Shown here one piece after another: positions 32,605 through 39,467 of a stretch of 64,000 nt of DNA (the stretch's first letter is position 1; the number at the start of each line of letters is the position of its first letter). The translations under genes and the position numbers were made by a program. Source of the stretch: CAZHAX01 sp964530325 (GTDB taxonomy: Bacteria; Chloroflexota; Anaerolineae; B4-G1); NCBI GenBank assembly GCA_964530325.1, contig CAZHAX010000010.1, positions 1-64,000 on the forward strand, written 5' to 3'. The notes beneath the pieces are model-generated. The model had not been told where the DNA came from. It was given only the letters and a program-made list of their open reading frames with translations, and did not search any database.

Positions 32605-33324
32605 ATGTCGGCGAAAGGCGCTGTGAACGAGATCGACCGCGAGGAGGACTTGCGGCCTCTGGTCGTGCGGCGAGTCATTCAGGTTGTCCTGCAAGCTGTG
32701 GTGTTGTGGGCCGTCCTGTTCGGCTTTTCCGGCGACCTGGGCTGGGGATGGGCGTGGGCATACGCGGGAGTGGGTACGCTCGTCCTTGTGGTTAATCTAC
32801 TCGTCCTGCCGCCGGAGGTCGTGGCCGAGCGCGGACGGACGCGCAAGCAGAACGTGCAGCAGTGGGACAAGGTTCTTGGGCCTGTGGCCGGCATCTCCAT
32901 GCTGGTGGTGCCGATAGTCGCCGGTCTAGAGCGTCGCTACCGGTGGCCGCCCGACATGGCGCCGCTTGCTCAGGTCGCTGGCCTGGTACTCATCGCTCTC
33001 GGTCAAGCACTCTTTACCTGGGGGATGGTCTCCAATAGATTCTTCTCGACGGCTGTGCGTATGCAGACGGAAAGGGACCATGCTGTTGCCAGCGGAGGAC
33101 CGTATCGCTGCGTGCGCCATCCCGGCTACGTCGGCTACATCGTCTCCCAGCTGGCGACTCCAGTCGCCTTGGGCTCAGTCTGGGCTATAATACCGGCTGG
33201 CCTGGGGGCGCTGCTGGTGGTAGTGCGGACAGCCCTGGAAGACCGGATGCTGCAGCGCGAGCTGCCCGGCTACGCCGAGTACTCCAAGCGCGTGCGCTAC
33301 CGCCTGCTGCCTGGGATCTGGTGA
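32605..33324 (+). CDS. ICMT/PEMT-family membrane methyltransferase, third copy
   Basis: 239 residues, ATG behind GGGAGGTGATG, an unusually complete Shine-Dalgarno. Contains SNRFFSTAVRMQTERDH, SGGPYRCVRHPGYVGY and LEDRMLQRELPGYAEYSKRVRYRLLPGIW-type ending. A Cys replaces the Tyr before Val-Arg-His-Pro seen in copy one. Same membrane topology as the other two. Ends 86 bp before the CDP-alcohol phosphatidyltransferase gene. Confidence 0.82.
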   Translation: MSAKGAVNEIDREEDLRPLVVRRVIQVVLQAVVLWAVLFGFSGDLGWGWAWAYAGVGTLVLVVNLLVLPPEVVAERGRTRKQNVQQWDKVLGPVAGISMLVVPIVAGLERRYRWPPDMAPLAQVAGLVLIALGQALFTWGMVSNRFFSTAVRMQTERDHAVASGGPYRCVRHPGYVGYIVSQLATPVALGSVWAIIPAGLGALLVVVRTALEDRMLQRELPGYAEYSKRVRYRLLPGIW

Positions 33325-33410
33325 GCCTGCGTGCTCAGGGCAGGCGAGGCAGGATACCCGGCCCGACCTTGGGCACGGCGCACGCTATCTAAGATCAAGA
33401 GGAGGACGCT

Positions 33411-34004
33411 ATGAATTGGGCGAAATACGCTGCCGACGTGCTGACGGGGCTGCGCCCGCTGCTGGCGGGCGCAATAGCGGTCGTAGGGCTGGTGCAGGGG
33501 GAGCGCGGCCTGGGAACGGCGATCCTGCTGCTCCTGGTCGCTTGGACCACCGACTGGCTCGACGGGCCGCTCGCCCGGCTCAGCAAGGGCGAATCCCAGA
33601 CGTGGGTGGGCCGCCAGGACCTGGTCTTCGACATCGTTGTGGGGGTCGCCCTGGCCTTCTACATGGGTACCTACTACTTGGACATGAGCAACGTCGCTCC
33701 AGTTTGGATTCTGGGTGTATGGACAGTTGTCTGGATAGCGATCATGCTGCTTCATGACACCTTGCCCAAGCCGTTCGGTGCCCTCTACCAGGGACCCATA
33801 TACGTCTGGTTCGGTGTCCTGTCCTTGATCGAGCTGCGCGAGCTCGGCATCTGGTTGTGGGTGTGGGCACTGGTGACGAATATCATCACCTACAGGCGCC
33901 TGTTCAAGGAGTCGCTGCCTGAGTTCATCCAGGTACTGCGCAAGAACCTGTACCTCGTTCCTGGCAAGGAGCGCGCTTCCCGCAACGAATCGAAGGAAGG
34001 ATGA
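33411..34004 (+). CDS. CDP-alcohol phosphatidyltransferase family protein
   Basis: 197 residues, ATG with AGAGGAGG upstream. The catalytic signature is D48-x2-D51-G52-x2-A55-R56 followed by D70-x3-D74. One extra residue lies between Arg56 and Asp70 compared with the usual spacing, and the usual Gly is displaced. About six helices. Family members join a CDP-activated lipid or alcohol to an acceptor alcohol at the membrane (PgsA, PssA, phosphatidylinositol-phosphate synthase). With ICMT-like genes upstream and a HAD-IB phosphatase downstream, a phospholipid head-group step is likely; the exact product is not deducible. Confidence 0.8.
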   Translation: MNWAKYAADVLTGLRPLLAGAIAVVGLVQGERGLGTAILLLLVAWTTDWLDGPLARLSKGESQTWVGRQDLVFDIVVGVALAFYMGTYYLDMSNVAPVWILGVWTVVWIAIMLLHDTLPKPFGALYQGPIYVWFGVLSLIELRELGIWLWVWALVTNIITYRRLFKESLPEFIQVLRKNLYLVPGKERASRNESKEG

Positions 34005-34178
34005 TCCTCAAGAGCCTGCTGCGGCAAAAAGGGCGCACGATCCTGCGAGGAGGACGCGGCTGCCTTCCGGCGCTCCGGCCTGGGGAAGGCAATCGCCGCA
34101 GGCGACCCGGAGGCCATGTCCCGGTTCGGCCCCGACGAGCGGGCCGCACCGCAGCGGCTGCTGACGGCATCCGCCTAG
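34001..34178 (+). pseudogene. Possible frameshifted small gene
   Basis: An ATG at 34001, coupled to the previous stop (ATGA) and preceded by AAGGAAGG, opens MILKSLLRQKG. At the A5G3 run near 34026 the coding-like signal appears to move to the +1 frame, which continues ARSCEEDAAAFRRSGLGKA and on to a TAG at 34176-34178, giving a reconstructed product of about 58 residues. Unshifted, the ATG frame is arginine/glycine-rich and runs into the cupin gene. Either a sequencing indel, decay or programmed slippage; product not recognised. Confidence 0.3.
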
Positions 34179-34205
34179 CTTCTGGCCGCAACCAAGGAGG
34201 AATGG

Positions 34206-34481
34206 GTGAGCGAGATTTCGATCGAGAAGAATCCGGCCGATGAACGACTCAAGGAGCTCGGGGTGAGGGGCTGGCCCACGTGGAGCAAGGAGGTCTCTGA
34301 GTTCCCCTGGTCCTACGATGAGGCGGAGACCTGCTACGTGCTCGAGGGCCAGGTGACGGTGACACCGGATGGCGGCGAGCCGGTCGAGATCGGCCCCGGG
34401 GACTTGGTCACTTTTCCAGAGGGTATGTCCTGTGCCTGGAAGGTCACCAGCCCGATCAGGAAGCACTACCGCTTTGGCTAA
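34206..34481 (+). CDS. Small cupin-domain protein (DUF861/Cupin_3-like)
   Basis: 91 residues, GTG with AAGGAGG six bases upstream. A single cupin barrel: WPTWSKEVSEFPWSYDEAETCYVLEGQVTVTP, then VEIGPGDLVTFPEGMSCAWKV and a closing RKHYRFG. Usual metal-binding positions are partly replaced (Tyr/Asp/Glu cluster around 38-42), as in the (S)-ureidoglycine aminohydrolase-like/DUF861 group. Role in this locus unknown; possibly a sugar or small-ligand enzyme or sensor. Confidence 0.8.
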   Translation: MSEISIEKNPADERLKELGVRGWPTWSKEVSEFPWSYDEAETCYVLEGQVTVTPDGGEPVEIGPGDLVTFPEGMSCAWKVTSPIRKHYRFG

Positions 34482-34562
34482 CCGCTCGCCTCGGCCCGAT
34501 CGCGGCGACCGGTCCCTGGCCGCCGCGGGTGTGCGGACTGTGCATGGCGCGGAGAGACACCG

Positions 34563-35249
34563 GTGACTAGAGCGGCGATCTTCGACCTGGACGGGACGTT
34601 GTTCACGGGCCACACGTGGGAAGGGGTCATGCGCTATCTCCGCCTCAGGCGGCGGAACCGTCTCCTGCTCCTCCTCCTCATGGTCACACACGTGCCGCTG
34701 GGCTATCTGGCCCGGCTCGGACTGGCCGACCCGGGGAAGATGCGTAGCGCCTGGGCTCGACACATGGCCTGGGTCCTTCGAGGAATGAGCAAGGCCGAGG
34801 CTCAGAGAGCGTTCGTCTGGATCGCCGATGAGTATTCCATTCCGCTCCTGCGCAGTGACGTGGTTGGCATACTGAGGGAGTGCAAGGAGCAGGGCGACCG
34901 GATCATCCTGCTCTCCGGTACGTTCGAACCGCTGCTCCGGCTCATCGGGTCACGGCTAGGTGCGGACGCAGCGATCGGCACAAGGCCGGAGCTGGCCGAC
35001 GGCAAGTACACGGGATGCGTGGTAGGGCCGACTTGTCAGGGGGAGGGAAAGGCGGAGCTGCTGCGACAGTACCTGGCAGGGCCGGGCAGCGACATCGACA
35101 TCGCTCTATCGACCACCTACGCCGATAGCATCTTCGACCTGCCGGTAATGGAGATGGCGGGCCAGGCGGTGGCCGTCTACCCGGATGAGCGTCTGGCGGC
35201 GGTGGCCGAGAAGCGGGGCTGGCCCATCGTTCCCAAACGATCCGATTGA
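34563..35249 (+). CDS. HAD-IB family phosphatase (SerB/PgpC-like)
   Basis: 228 residues, GTG start. Motif I is FDLDGTL with D8 (nucleophile) and D10. The helical cap contains an unusually hydrophobic basic stretch (LRLRRRNRLLLLLLMVTHVPLGYLARL) that may touch membrane. Motif II is ILLSGTFEP and motif IV is YADSIFDLPVMEMAG. HAD-IB enzymes include phosphoserine phosphatase and phosphatidylglycerophosphatase C. Beside a CDP-alcohol phosphatidyltransferase the latter is attractive, and a SerB role is also possible because serA lies 22 kb away. Neither is proven. Confidence 0.75.
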   Translation: MTRAAIFDLDGTLFTGHTWEGVMRYLRLRRRNRLLLLLLMVTHVPLGYLARLGLADPGKMRSAWARHMAWVLRGMSKAEAQRAFVWIADEYSIPLLRSDVVGILRECKEQGDRIILLSGTFEPLLRLIGSRLGADAAIGTRPELADGKYTGCVVGPTCQGEGKAELLRQYLAGPGSDIDIALSTTYADSIFDLPVMEMAGQAVAVYPDERLAAVAEKRGWPIVPKRSD

Positions 35250-35279
35250 GAACTCGAGCCAGACCCGCGCTCCTGCAGT

Positions 35280-35528
35280 CTACTCCTCCGGCAGGTCTTC
35301 AGCGGGCGCTGCTGGCTGGGGAAGAGGCCTGACGAGCGTCGCCCGGGGTCCCTTGGGCCCTTCCTCGAAGGCGAACTCCACCGGCTGTCCCTCAGTCAGC
35401 GTGCGGAAGCCCTCACCCTCGATGACCGAGTAGTGGACGAAGACATCATCTCCTGATTCGCGGGAGATGAAGCCGTACCCCTTCCCGTGGCTGAACCACT
35501 TGACCGTGCCGTTCTCCAGCTCAGACAT
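35280..35528 (-). CDS. csp: Cold-shock domain protein
   Basis: 82 residues; the start at 35528 is fixed by GAGGAG nine bases upstream. One OB-fold cold-shock domain: GTVKWFSHGKGYGFISRE (RNP1 is GKGYGFI) and DDVFVHYSVIEG (RNP2 is VFVHY), then FEEGPKGPRATLVRPL. A 12-residue Pro/Ala/Glu tail (PAAPAEDLPEE) extends beyond the domain. Binds single-stranded nucleic acid as an RNA chaperone. A long structured leader and its own promoter lie upstream. Confidence 0.9.
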   Translation of the reverse strand: MSELENGTVKWFSHGKGYGFISRESGDDVFVHYSVIEGEGFRTLTEGQPVEFAFEEGPKGPRATLVRPLPQPAAPAEDLPEE

Positions 35529-35575
35529 TGCCTGCACTCCTCGCAGCAGCCTGTACCAGCCCAGATCGGTCGGAG

Positions 35576-35598
35576 GGTCCGGGCGAGCGCACCGGACC
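35576..35598 (-). promoter_or_regulatory. Hairpin in the csp 5-prime leader
   Basis: GGTCCGG (35576-35582) and CCGGACC (35592-35598) pair perfectly around a nine-base loop, about 50 bases upstream of the csp start and just downstream of its predicted transcription start. Long structured leaders are common in cold-shock genes, so it may be a temperature-responsive element; that is inference. Confidence 0.45.
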
Positions 35599-35613
35599 GC
35601 CACAGCGGGATTT

Positions 35614-35642
35614 AGTCTACCGCTTCAGTTGCGCAAAGTCAA
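35614..35642 (-). promoter_or_regulatory. Promoter of csp (minus strand)
   Basis: On the minus strand TTGACT (35642-35637), 17-bp spacer, TAGACT (35619-35614). It predicts a leader of roughly 80 bases before the csp ATG. Confidence 0.65.
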
Positions 35643-35692
35643 ACGGCGCTGCAGCGGCTGCGCCGGCCTCCGACTCGTTCTGCCAAACGCGG

Positions 35693-35721
35693 TTGCACAG
35701 CCTAGCTGCCTGGCGTACAAT
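35693..35721 (+). promoter_or_regulatory. Promoter of the Vps62/PrsW fusion gene
   Basis: TTGCAC (35693-35698), 17-bp spacer, TACAAT (35716-35721). The start point is near 35728, about 24 bases before the ATG at 35752, so in-frame upstream codons cannot be part of the protein. Confidence 0.7.
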
Positions 35722-35751
35722 GCGGTTACCAACTCCTGCGGAGGACTGTCG

Positions 35752-38124
35752 ATGAGCATCCCACGTCGCGCCCGAGCGCTCGCCCCTGCCTTGGCCCTTG
35801 TGCTTCTCAGCGCTCTGCCGGTCCGGGCGGCCCGTGACACCATCATGGAGGACGATGCTGCTCTTGCAGAGCGGTACGCGCCGGTCCTCTACTTCCACGA
35901 GCACGAGCTTTTCCGGCCACAGCCAGTCGAAGTAATCGTCGAGCAGGCCCGCCTGCGCCAGAGCAGGCGGCTCTGGTTCGACGTCAACGTGCTGGTCAGT
36001 CTGGAGCTGGCAGATCTGGCCGAGGTGGATAGCAACGCGGCCCACTTCCTCGATATCTGGTATGGGGATAGGGGTAGCTCCGCCTATCTCAACTACACCG
36101 TTCACCGCGCGCACTACGAGGACTCCGTTAGCCCGCAGGCTGGTGGGCCCTCCGCCGCTGTGTATGCCCACGTTGTCCGGGACGAGAACCCGGCCTACAT
36201 CACTATCCAGTACTGGATGCTCTACTACTACAACGACTGGTTCAACAAGCACGAAGGAGATTGGGAGATGGTCCAGGTGGTGCTCGCGGCGGAGGGCACG
36301 CCGCTGTGGGTTGTTCTCAGCCAGCACCATGGGGGCACCAGGCGTGCGTGGTCCGACACGAGAGCAGAGGAAGCTACGCACCCGGCTGTCTACGTTGCGC
36401 TGGGATCGCATGCCAACTACTTCGTGGGCGACGAGGTCTATCCAAACGGGGCCTCCGTGGGCAGCGTTAGCCTGGAGATAATGGACCGCACCGGAAGTGA
36501 AAGCCGGCTCGTCCCTGAACTGATCATGATTCCAGGCCTGGAAGAGCTGCGCGGGCATGAGGAAGAGTGGCCCGGTGCGTCCTGGCTGGCCTTCCGCGGC
36601 AGGTGGGGCGAATCGGCGGGCCAGGCCGACTTCGGTGGGCCGCTCGGCCCGGCGGACAAGGGTTCGCAGTGGGAGACTCCCGTTGCCTGGGGAACAGCTC
36701 AGCCGCTCGACGTGGATGCCTGGTACGAGCAGCGCCTGCGAGTGGAGGTGACTGGCGAAGCCTGCATGGAGAGCGACGTACTGCTGCGCGATGCACACGG
36801 GCAGGAGCTGGCGGCAGCGGAGGAGCTGGGCGGGCTGGCTATCCTGCACACAGACCCGCCCGCGCAGACTGCCGTTGTTGCGGACCTGCGCCTCACGCCT
36901 GGGGCCAGCTGTGACGTTCTTGCGGTGTGGCCCCGCCCGGCGCAAGGGGTGGTGACCGAGTTCTCCTATGAGGGCGTGTCGATTCCTGCGGATGGGAGCG
37001 CGGCGCTACGGTTCAGCCCCGAGCTGGCACCCTCCTTGGAGGTGCAGCTCGCGAACGGAGCTGCTGCTCTGGCCATCGAGCCGACCGGGCAGGAGACCAG
37101 GTCAGCCACCTGGGACGCAGCCGACCTGGTCTGGGTCGGCGGGTCGCTTGCGGTAGACGAAGTAGCCCTGGGTTTCGTGGTGGCGCTGCTCGGCGCTGTG
37201 CTCCCCGCAGTTATCTTCGTTGGTCTGCTGTACTGGGCCGACCGGTACGAGAAGGAGCCGAGGCGGCTCTTGGCCGCTGCGTTCTTGTGGGGCGCCGTTC
37301 CTGCGGTAGTGACGGCCCTGCTAGTCGAGGTCTTCTTCCAGCTTCCGCCTCAGCTTGCCGGGCCCCGCGCGCTTGAAGCGCTGCGCCTTGGAATCGTCGC
37401 CCCCTTCGTTCAGGAGGCGCTGAAGGGAGTCGCCGTCCTTGTCGTCTTCTGGCGGTACCGGGACGAGTTTGACAACGTGTTCGATGGCATTCTTTACGGT
37501 GCAACGACCGGGTTCGGGTTTGCGATGACTGGTAACCTAATCTCCTACCTGGGAAGCTTCGCTGTATGGGGGCCAGCAGGGCTAACGACTGCTGCGTTCG
37601 CAGAGGGGCTGCTGACCGCGCTCAACCATGCTCTCTATTCAGCTGTCTTCGGGGCGGGACTGGGATGGGCGAGCCTGGACAGGAGCCGGCTCCGCCGCTG
37701 GGCTGTTCCCGCTCTGGCCTATGTGTGGGCCGTGGCAACGCACGCCTTACATGACCTGATTGCCGAGAGAGCGCTCGGGCTTAACGTCATCACCGTAGGT
37801 GTTACGTTCGCCGGCTTGGGAGCGATGGCCGGCGTAGCTGTCTGGTCGCTTCGCCGCCAGCGCCGCGTACTCGCTGAGGAGCTGGCCGGGCGGGTTCCAG
37901 ATGATCTCTACCGCGAAATGACCACGTTGAGGGAGCGGACGCTTGCCGCTGGTAAGGCCCTGCGCGCAGGCGGCCTTGCCGCGTGGCGAGAACGGAGGAG
38001 GCTGCGCGAGCTATGTGCCGAGCTCGCCTTTGGGGAGAGAAGGCGAAAGCGGGGCTTGCCGGTTGACCCGGCCCACATGACGCTGCTGCGGGCCGAGATC
38101 CGGGAACTCTTGGAGAAGGGCTAG
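35752..38124 (+). CDS. Fusion of an extracytoplasmic Vps62-like domain with a PrsW-type membrane protease
   Basis: 790 residues, ATG behind GGAGG. Signal peptide about 1-28. Residues about 35-290 form a Vps62/DUF946-like domain (RYAPVLYFHEHE, WMLYYYNDWFNKHEGDWEMV, HPAVYVALGSHANYF). A beta-rich linker domain of about 150 residues follows. From about 475 comes a PrsW-like CPBP-superfamily membrane domain: DRYEKEPRRLL, FVQEALKG with E555 and K558 (Q554 replaces the first Glu of EExxK), FDGILYGATTGFGFAMTGN, ALNHALYSA with H626, and HALHDL with H664/H667. A basic cytoplasmic helix of about 85 residues ends the protein. PrsW proteases cleave anti-sigma factors; here the external domain may be the sensor. 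Confidence 0.72.
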   Translation: MSIPRRARALAPALALVLLSALPVRAARDTIMEDDAALAERYAPVLYFHEHELFRPQPVEVIVEQARLRQSRRLWFDVNVLVSLELADLAEVDSNAAHFLDIWYGDRGSSAYLNYTVHRAHYEDSVSPQAGGPSAAVYAHVVRDENPAYITIQYWMLYYYNDWFNKHEGDWEMVQVVLAAEGTPLWVVLSQHHGGTRRAWSDTRAEEATHPAVYVALGSHANYFVGDEVYPNGASVGSVSLEIMDRTGSESRLVPELIMIPGLEELRGHEEEWPGASWLAFRGRWGESAGQADFGGPLGPADKGSQWETPVAWGTAQPLDVDAWYEQRLRVEVTGEACMESDVLLRDAHGQELAAAEELGGLAILHTDPPAQTAVVADLRLTPGASCDVLAVWPRPAQGVVTEFSYEGVSIPADGSAALRFSPELAPSLEVQLANGAAALAIEPTGQETRSATWDAADLVWVGGSLAVDEVALGFVVALLGAVLPAVIFVGLLYWADRYEKEPRRLLAAAFLWGAVPAVVTALLVEVFFQLPPQLAGPRALEALRLGIVAPFVQEALKGVAVLVVFWRYRDEFDNVFDGILYGATTGFGFAMTGNLISYLGSFAVWGPAGLTTAAFAEGLLTALNHALYSAVFGAGLGWASLDRSRLRRWAVPALAYVWAVATHALHDLIAERALGLNVITVGVTFAGLGAMAGVAVWSLRRQRRVLAEELAGRVPDDLYREMTTLRERTLAAGKALRAGGLAAWRERRRLRELCAELAFGERRRKRGLPVDPAHMTLLRAEIRELLEKG

Positions 38125-38645
38125 GGCGCCTGCGCTTCGCCGGCGAAGGTGATGTGCAGACGATCACCTTCGTCGTATGAGTAGCGGGCGAAGAAGGGCG
38201 GGGCGCCAGGCCCCATGGCCATTACGCGGGGTATCAGCGTGGGCAAGTCTTCGACCAGGTCCAGCTCGTCGACCTGGTCCAGCGGAACCCACTCCAGCTC
38301 GCCCTCGTCCGAGCACCGCACGTCGGGCGAGAGGGCCTCGGCATAGAACACGAATAGCAGGATTCCAGCGCCGGCATCTGGCGCAGTCTCGATGTTGGCT
38401 ACGCCGCACAACCTCAGGCCGCGCACGTCGGTCCCGGCTTCTTCGGCAATCTCCCGCCGAGCCGCCGAGAAAACGTCCTCGTCCGGCTCGACGTGCCCGC
38501 CGAGGCCGTTGTAGAGGTTGGGCCAGATTCGCTTGTCCGGCGCTCCGCGTAGAAGGAGCAGACGGTCACCGTGCGTGACGAAGCAGAGCGTGCGCGGCAC
38601 GACCTGGTACCGGGATGGCAGAACCTTCTGATCACTCCGTCCCAT
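38121..38645 (-). CDS. NUDIX hydrolase
   Basis: 174 residues. The Nudix box is complete: GGHVEPDEDVFSAARREIAE followed by EAG, matching Gx5Ex7REUxEExGU. The N-terminal strand (RTLCFVTHGDRLLLLRGAP) and the phrase WPNLYNGLGGHVE resemble MutT/8-oxo-dGTP diphosphatase-type proteins with a Kxx(W)P-N-x-W/Y-N-G-x-GG lead-in. It hydrolyses nucleoside diphosphate-X compounds; exact substrate unknown. Its stop codon overlaps that of the convergent protease gene. It follows the nitroreductase by 71 bp and is probably in one operon with it. Confidence 0.88.
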   Translation of the reverse strand: MGRSDQKVLPSRYQVVPRTLCFVTHGDRLLLLRGAPDKRIWPNLYNGLGGHVEPDEDVFSAARREIAEEAGTDVRGLRLCGVANIETAPDAGAGILLFVFYAEALSPDVRCSDEGELEWVPLDQVDELDLVEDLPTLIPRVMAMGPGAPPFFARYSYDEGDRLHITFAGEAQAP

Positions 38646-38716
38646 CCGCTCGAGTCCGTAGTGCAGGGGTCCCCGCGCCGGCTGGTGGCCGCCGCGTGGC
38701 CTTATGCTGGGAGGCG

Positions 38717-39310
38717 CTATGCGGCGTGCCCCACGGGGACGATGTACAGCGGCTCCTCTTTCGCCGGCAGCGCGAGCACCTGGCCCACCGCCGCGTCATC
38801 GAATGCCCCTATCGGCACGGCGACGAGACCGAGGGCGACGGCCTGAAGCAGCAGGTTCTGCGCCGAGTGGCCCACGTCCATCGGCACATAGCGCGTCCTG
38901 CCTCTGTCACCGTACCGTTCGGTCGTCCGCTCGTGATCAGCGCTGAAGACGAAGACGCAGGGGGCGGCGGATATGAACTTCTGGTCCCAGGCCGCCTTCG
39001 CCAGGGCGGCGCGCAGGTCGAGCGGAGAATGGCGCACCAGCGTGTGCTGAACCGGGTAGTAGCGCCAAGCGCCGTCAGATCGAAGGACGTAGACGAAGAG
39101 TGGGTGGAAACCTCCGGCCGATGGCGCAGCACGCCTGCGCTCATCCTTCCCCGTGATCCCCTGCGCCGCCCACAGAAGCTGGCTGATCTGCCAATCTTCA
39201 AGACCTTTCTCGCCATACTTGCGCGCGGAGCGCCTGGTGGCAATGACATCCTCGAGCGAGTGTGCCTTGCCCTTCACCGGCTCCGGCAGCGATATGTGCT
39301 CTTCTGGCAT
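38717..39310 (-). CDS. SagB/ThcOx-type nitroreductase-family oxidoreductase
   Basis: 197 residues. Landmarks: LEDVIATRRSARKYGEKGL (FMN phosphate-binding Arg), ISQLLWAAQGITG, RAAPSAGGFHPLFVYVL (Ser-Ala-Gly-Gly, the SagB-type active region), DVGHSAQNLLLQAVALGLVAVPIGAF and a C-terminal VPVGHAA. Members reduce nitro compounds or oxidise azolines using FMN. No cyclodehydratase or peptide precursor lies nearby, so azole oxidation is not supported; a stand-alone reductase is more likely. Confidence 0.85.
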   Translation of the reverse strand: MPEEHISLPEPVKGKAHSLEDVIATRRSARKYGEKGLEDWQISQLLWAAQGITGKDERRRAAPSAGGFHPLFVYVLRSDGAWRYYPVQHTLVRHSPLDLRAALAKAAWDQKFISAAPCVFVFSADHERTTERYGDRGRTRYVPMDVGHSAQNLLLQAVALGLVAVPIGAFDDAAVGQVLALPAKEEPLYIVPVGHAA

Positions 39311-39386
39311 AGACTTGCCTCCCTGGGGCTATTGCCGCTGTGAATCGCTCCCCGGCCGGCCAGGGCCTGTTCGCAGCTTGAGCCCT

Positions 39387-39406
39387 ATTGTACCACACCC
39401 GGTGTG
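39387..39406 (-). promoter_or_regulatory. Palindromic operator candidate abutting a -10 element
   Basis: A perfect inverted repeat CACACC-C-GGTGTG (39394-39406) lies immediately upstream of a minus-strand TACAAT (39392-39387), in the spacer of the nitroreductase promoter. No good -35 is visible, which suits an activator- or repressor-controlled promoter. Confidence 0.5.
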
Positions 39407-39467
39407 AGACGGGCCTACCTGCGTTGGAAAGACCTGCGCCCACAAGACCGTACGGAGCCGCCTGACG

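Noticed and set aside
38717..39310. SagB-like nitroreductase as part of an azole-peptide cluster
   Set aside because: No cyclodehydratase, precursor peptide or transporter lies within the neighbouring genes.
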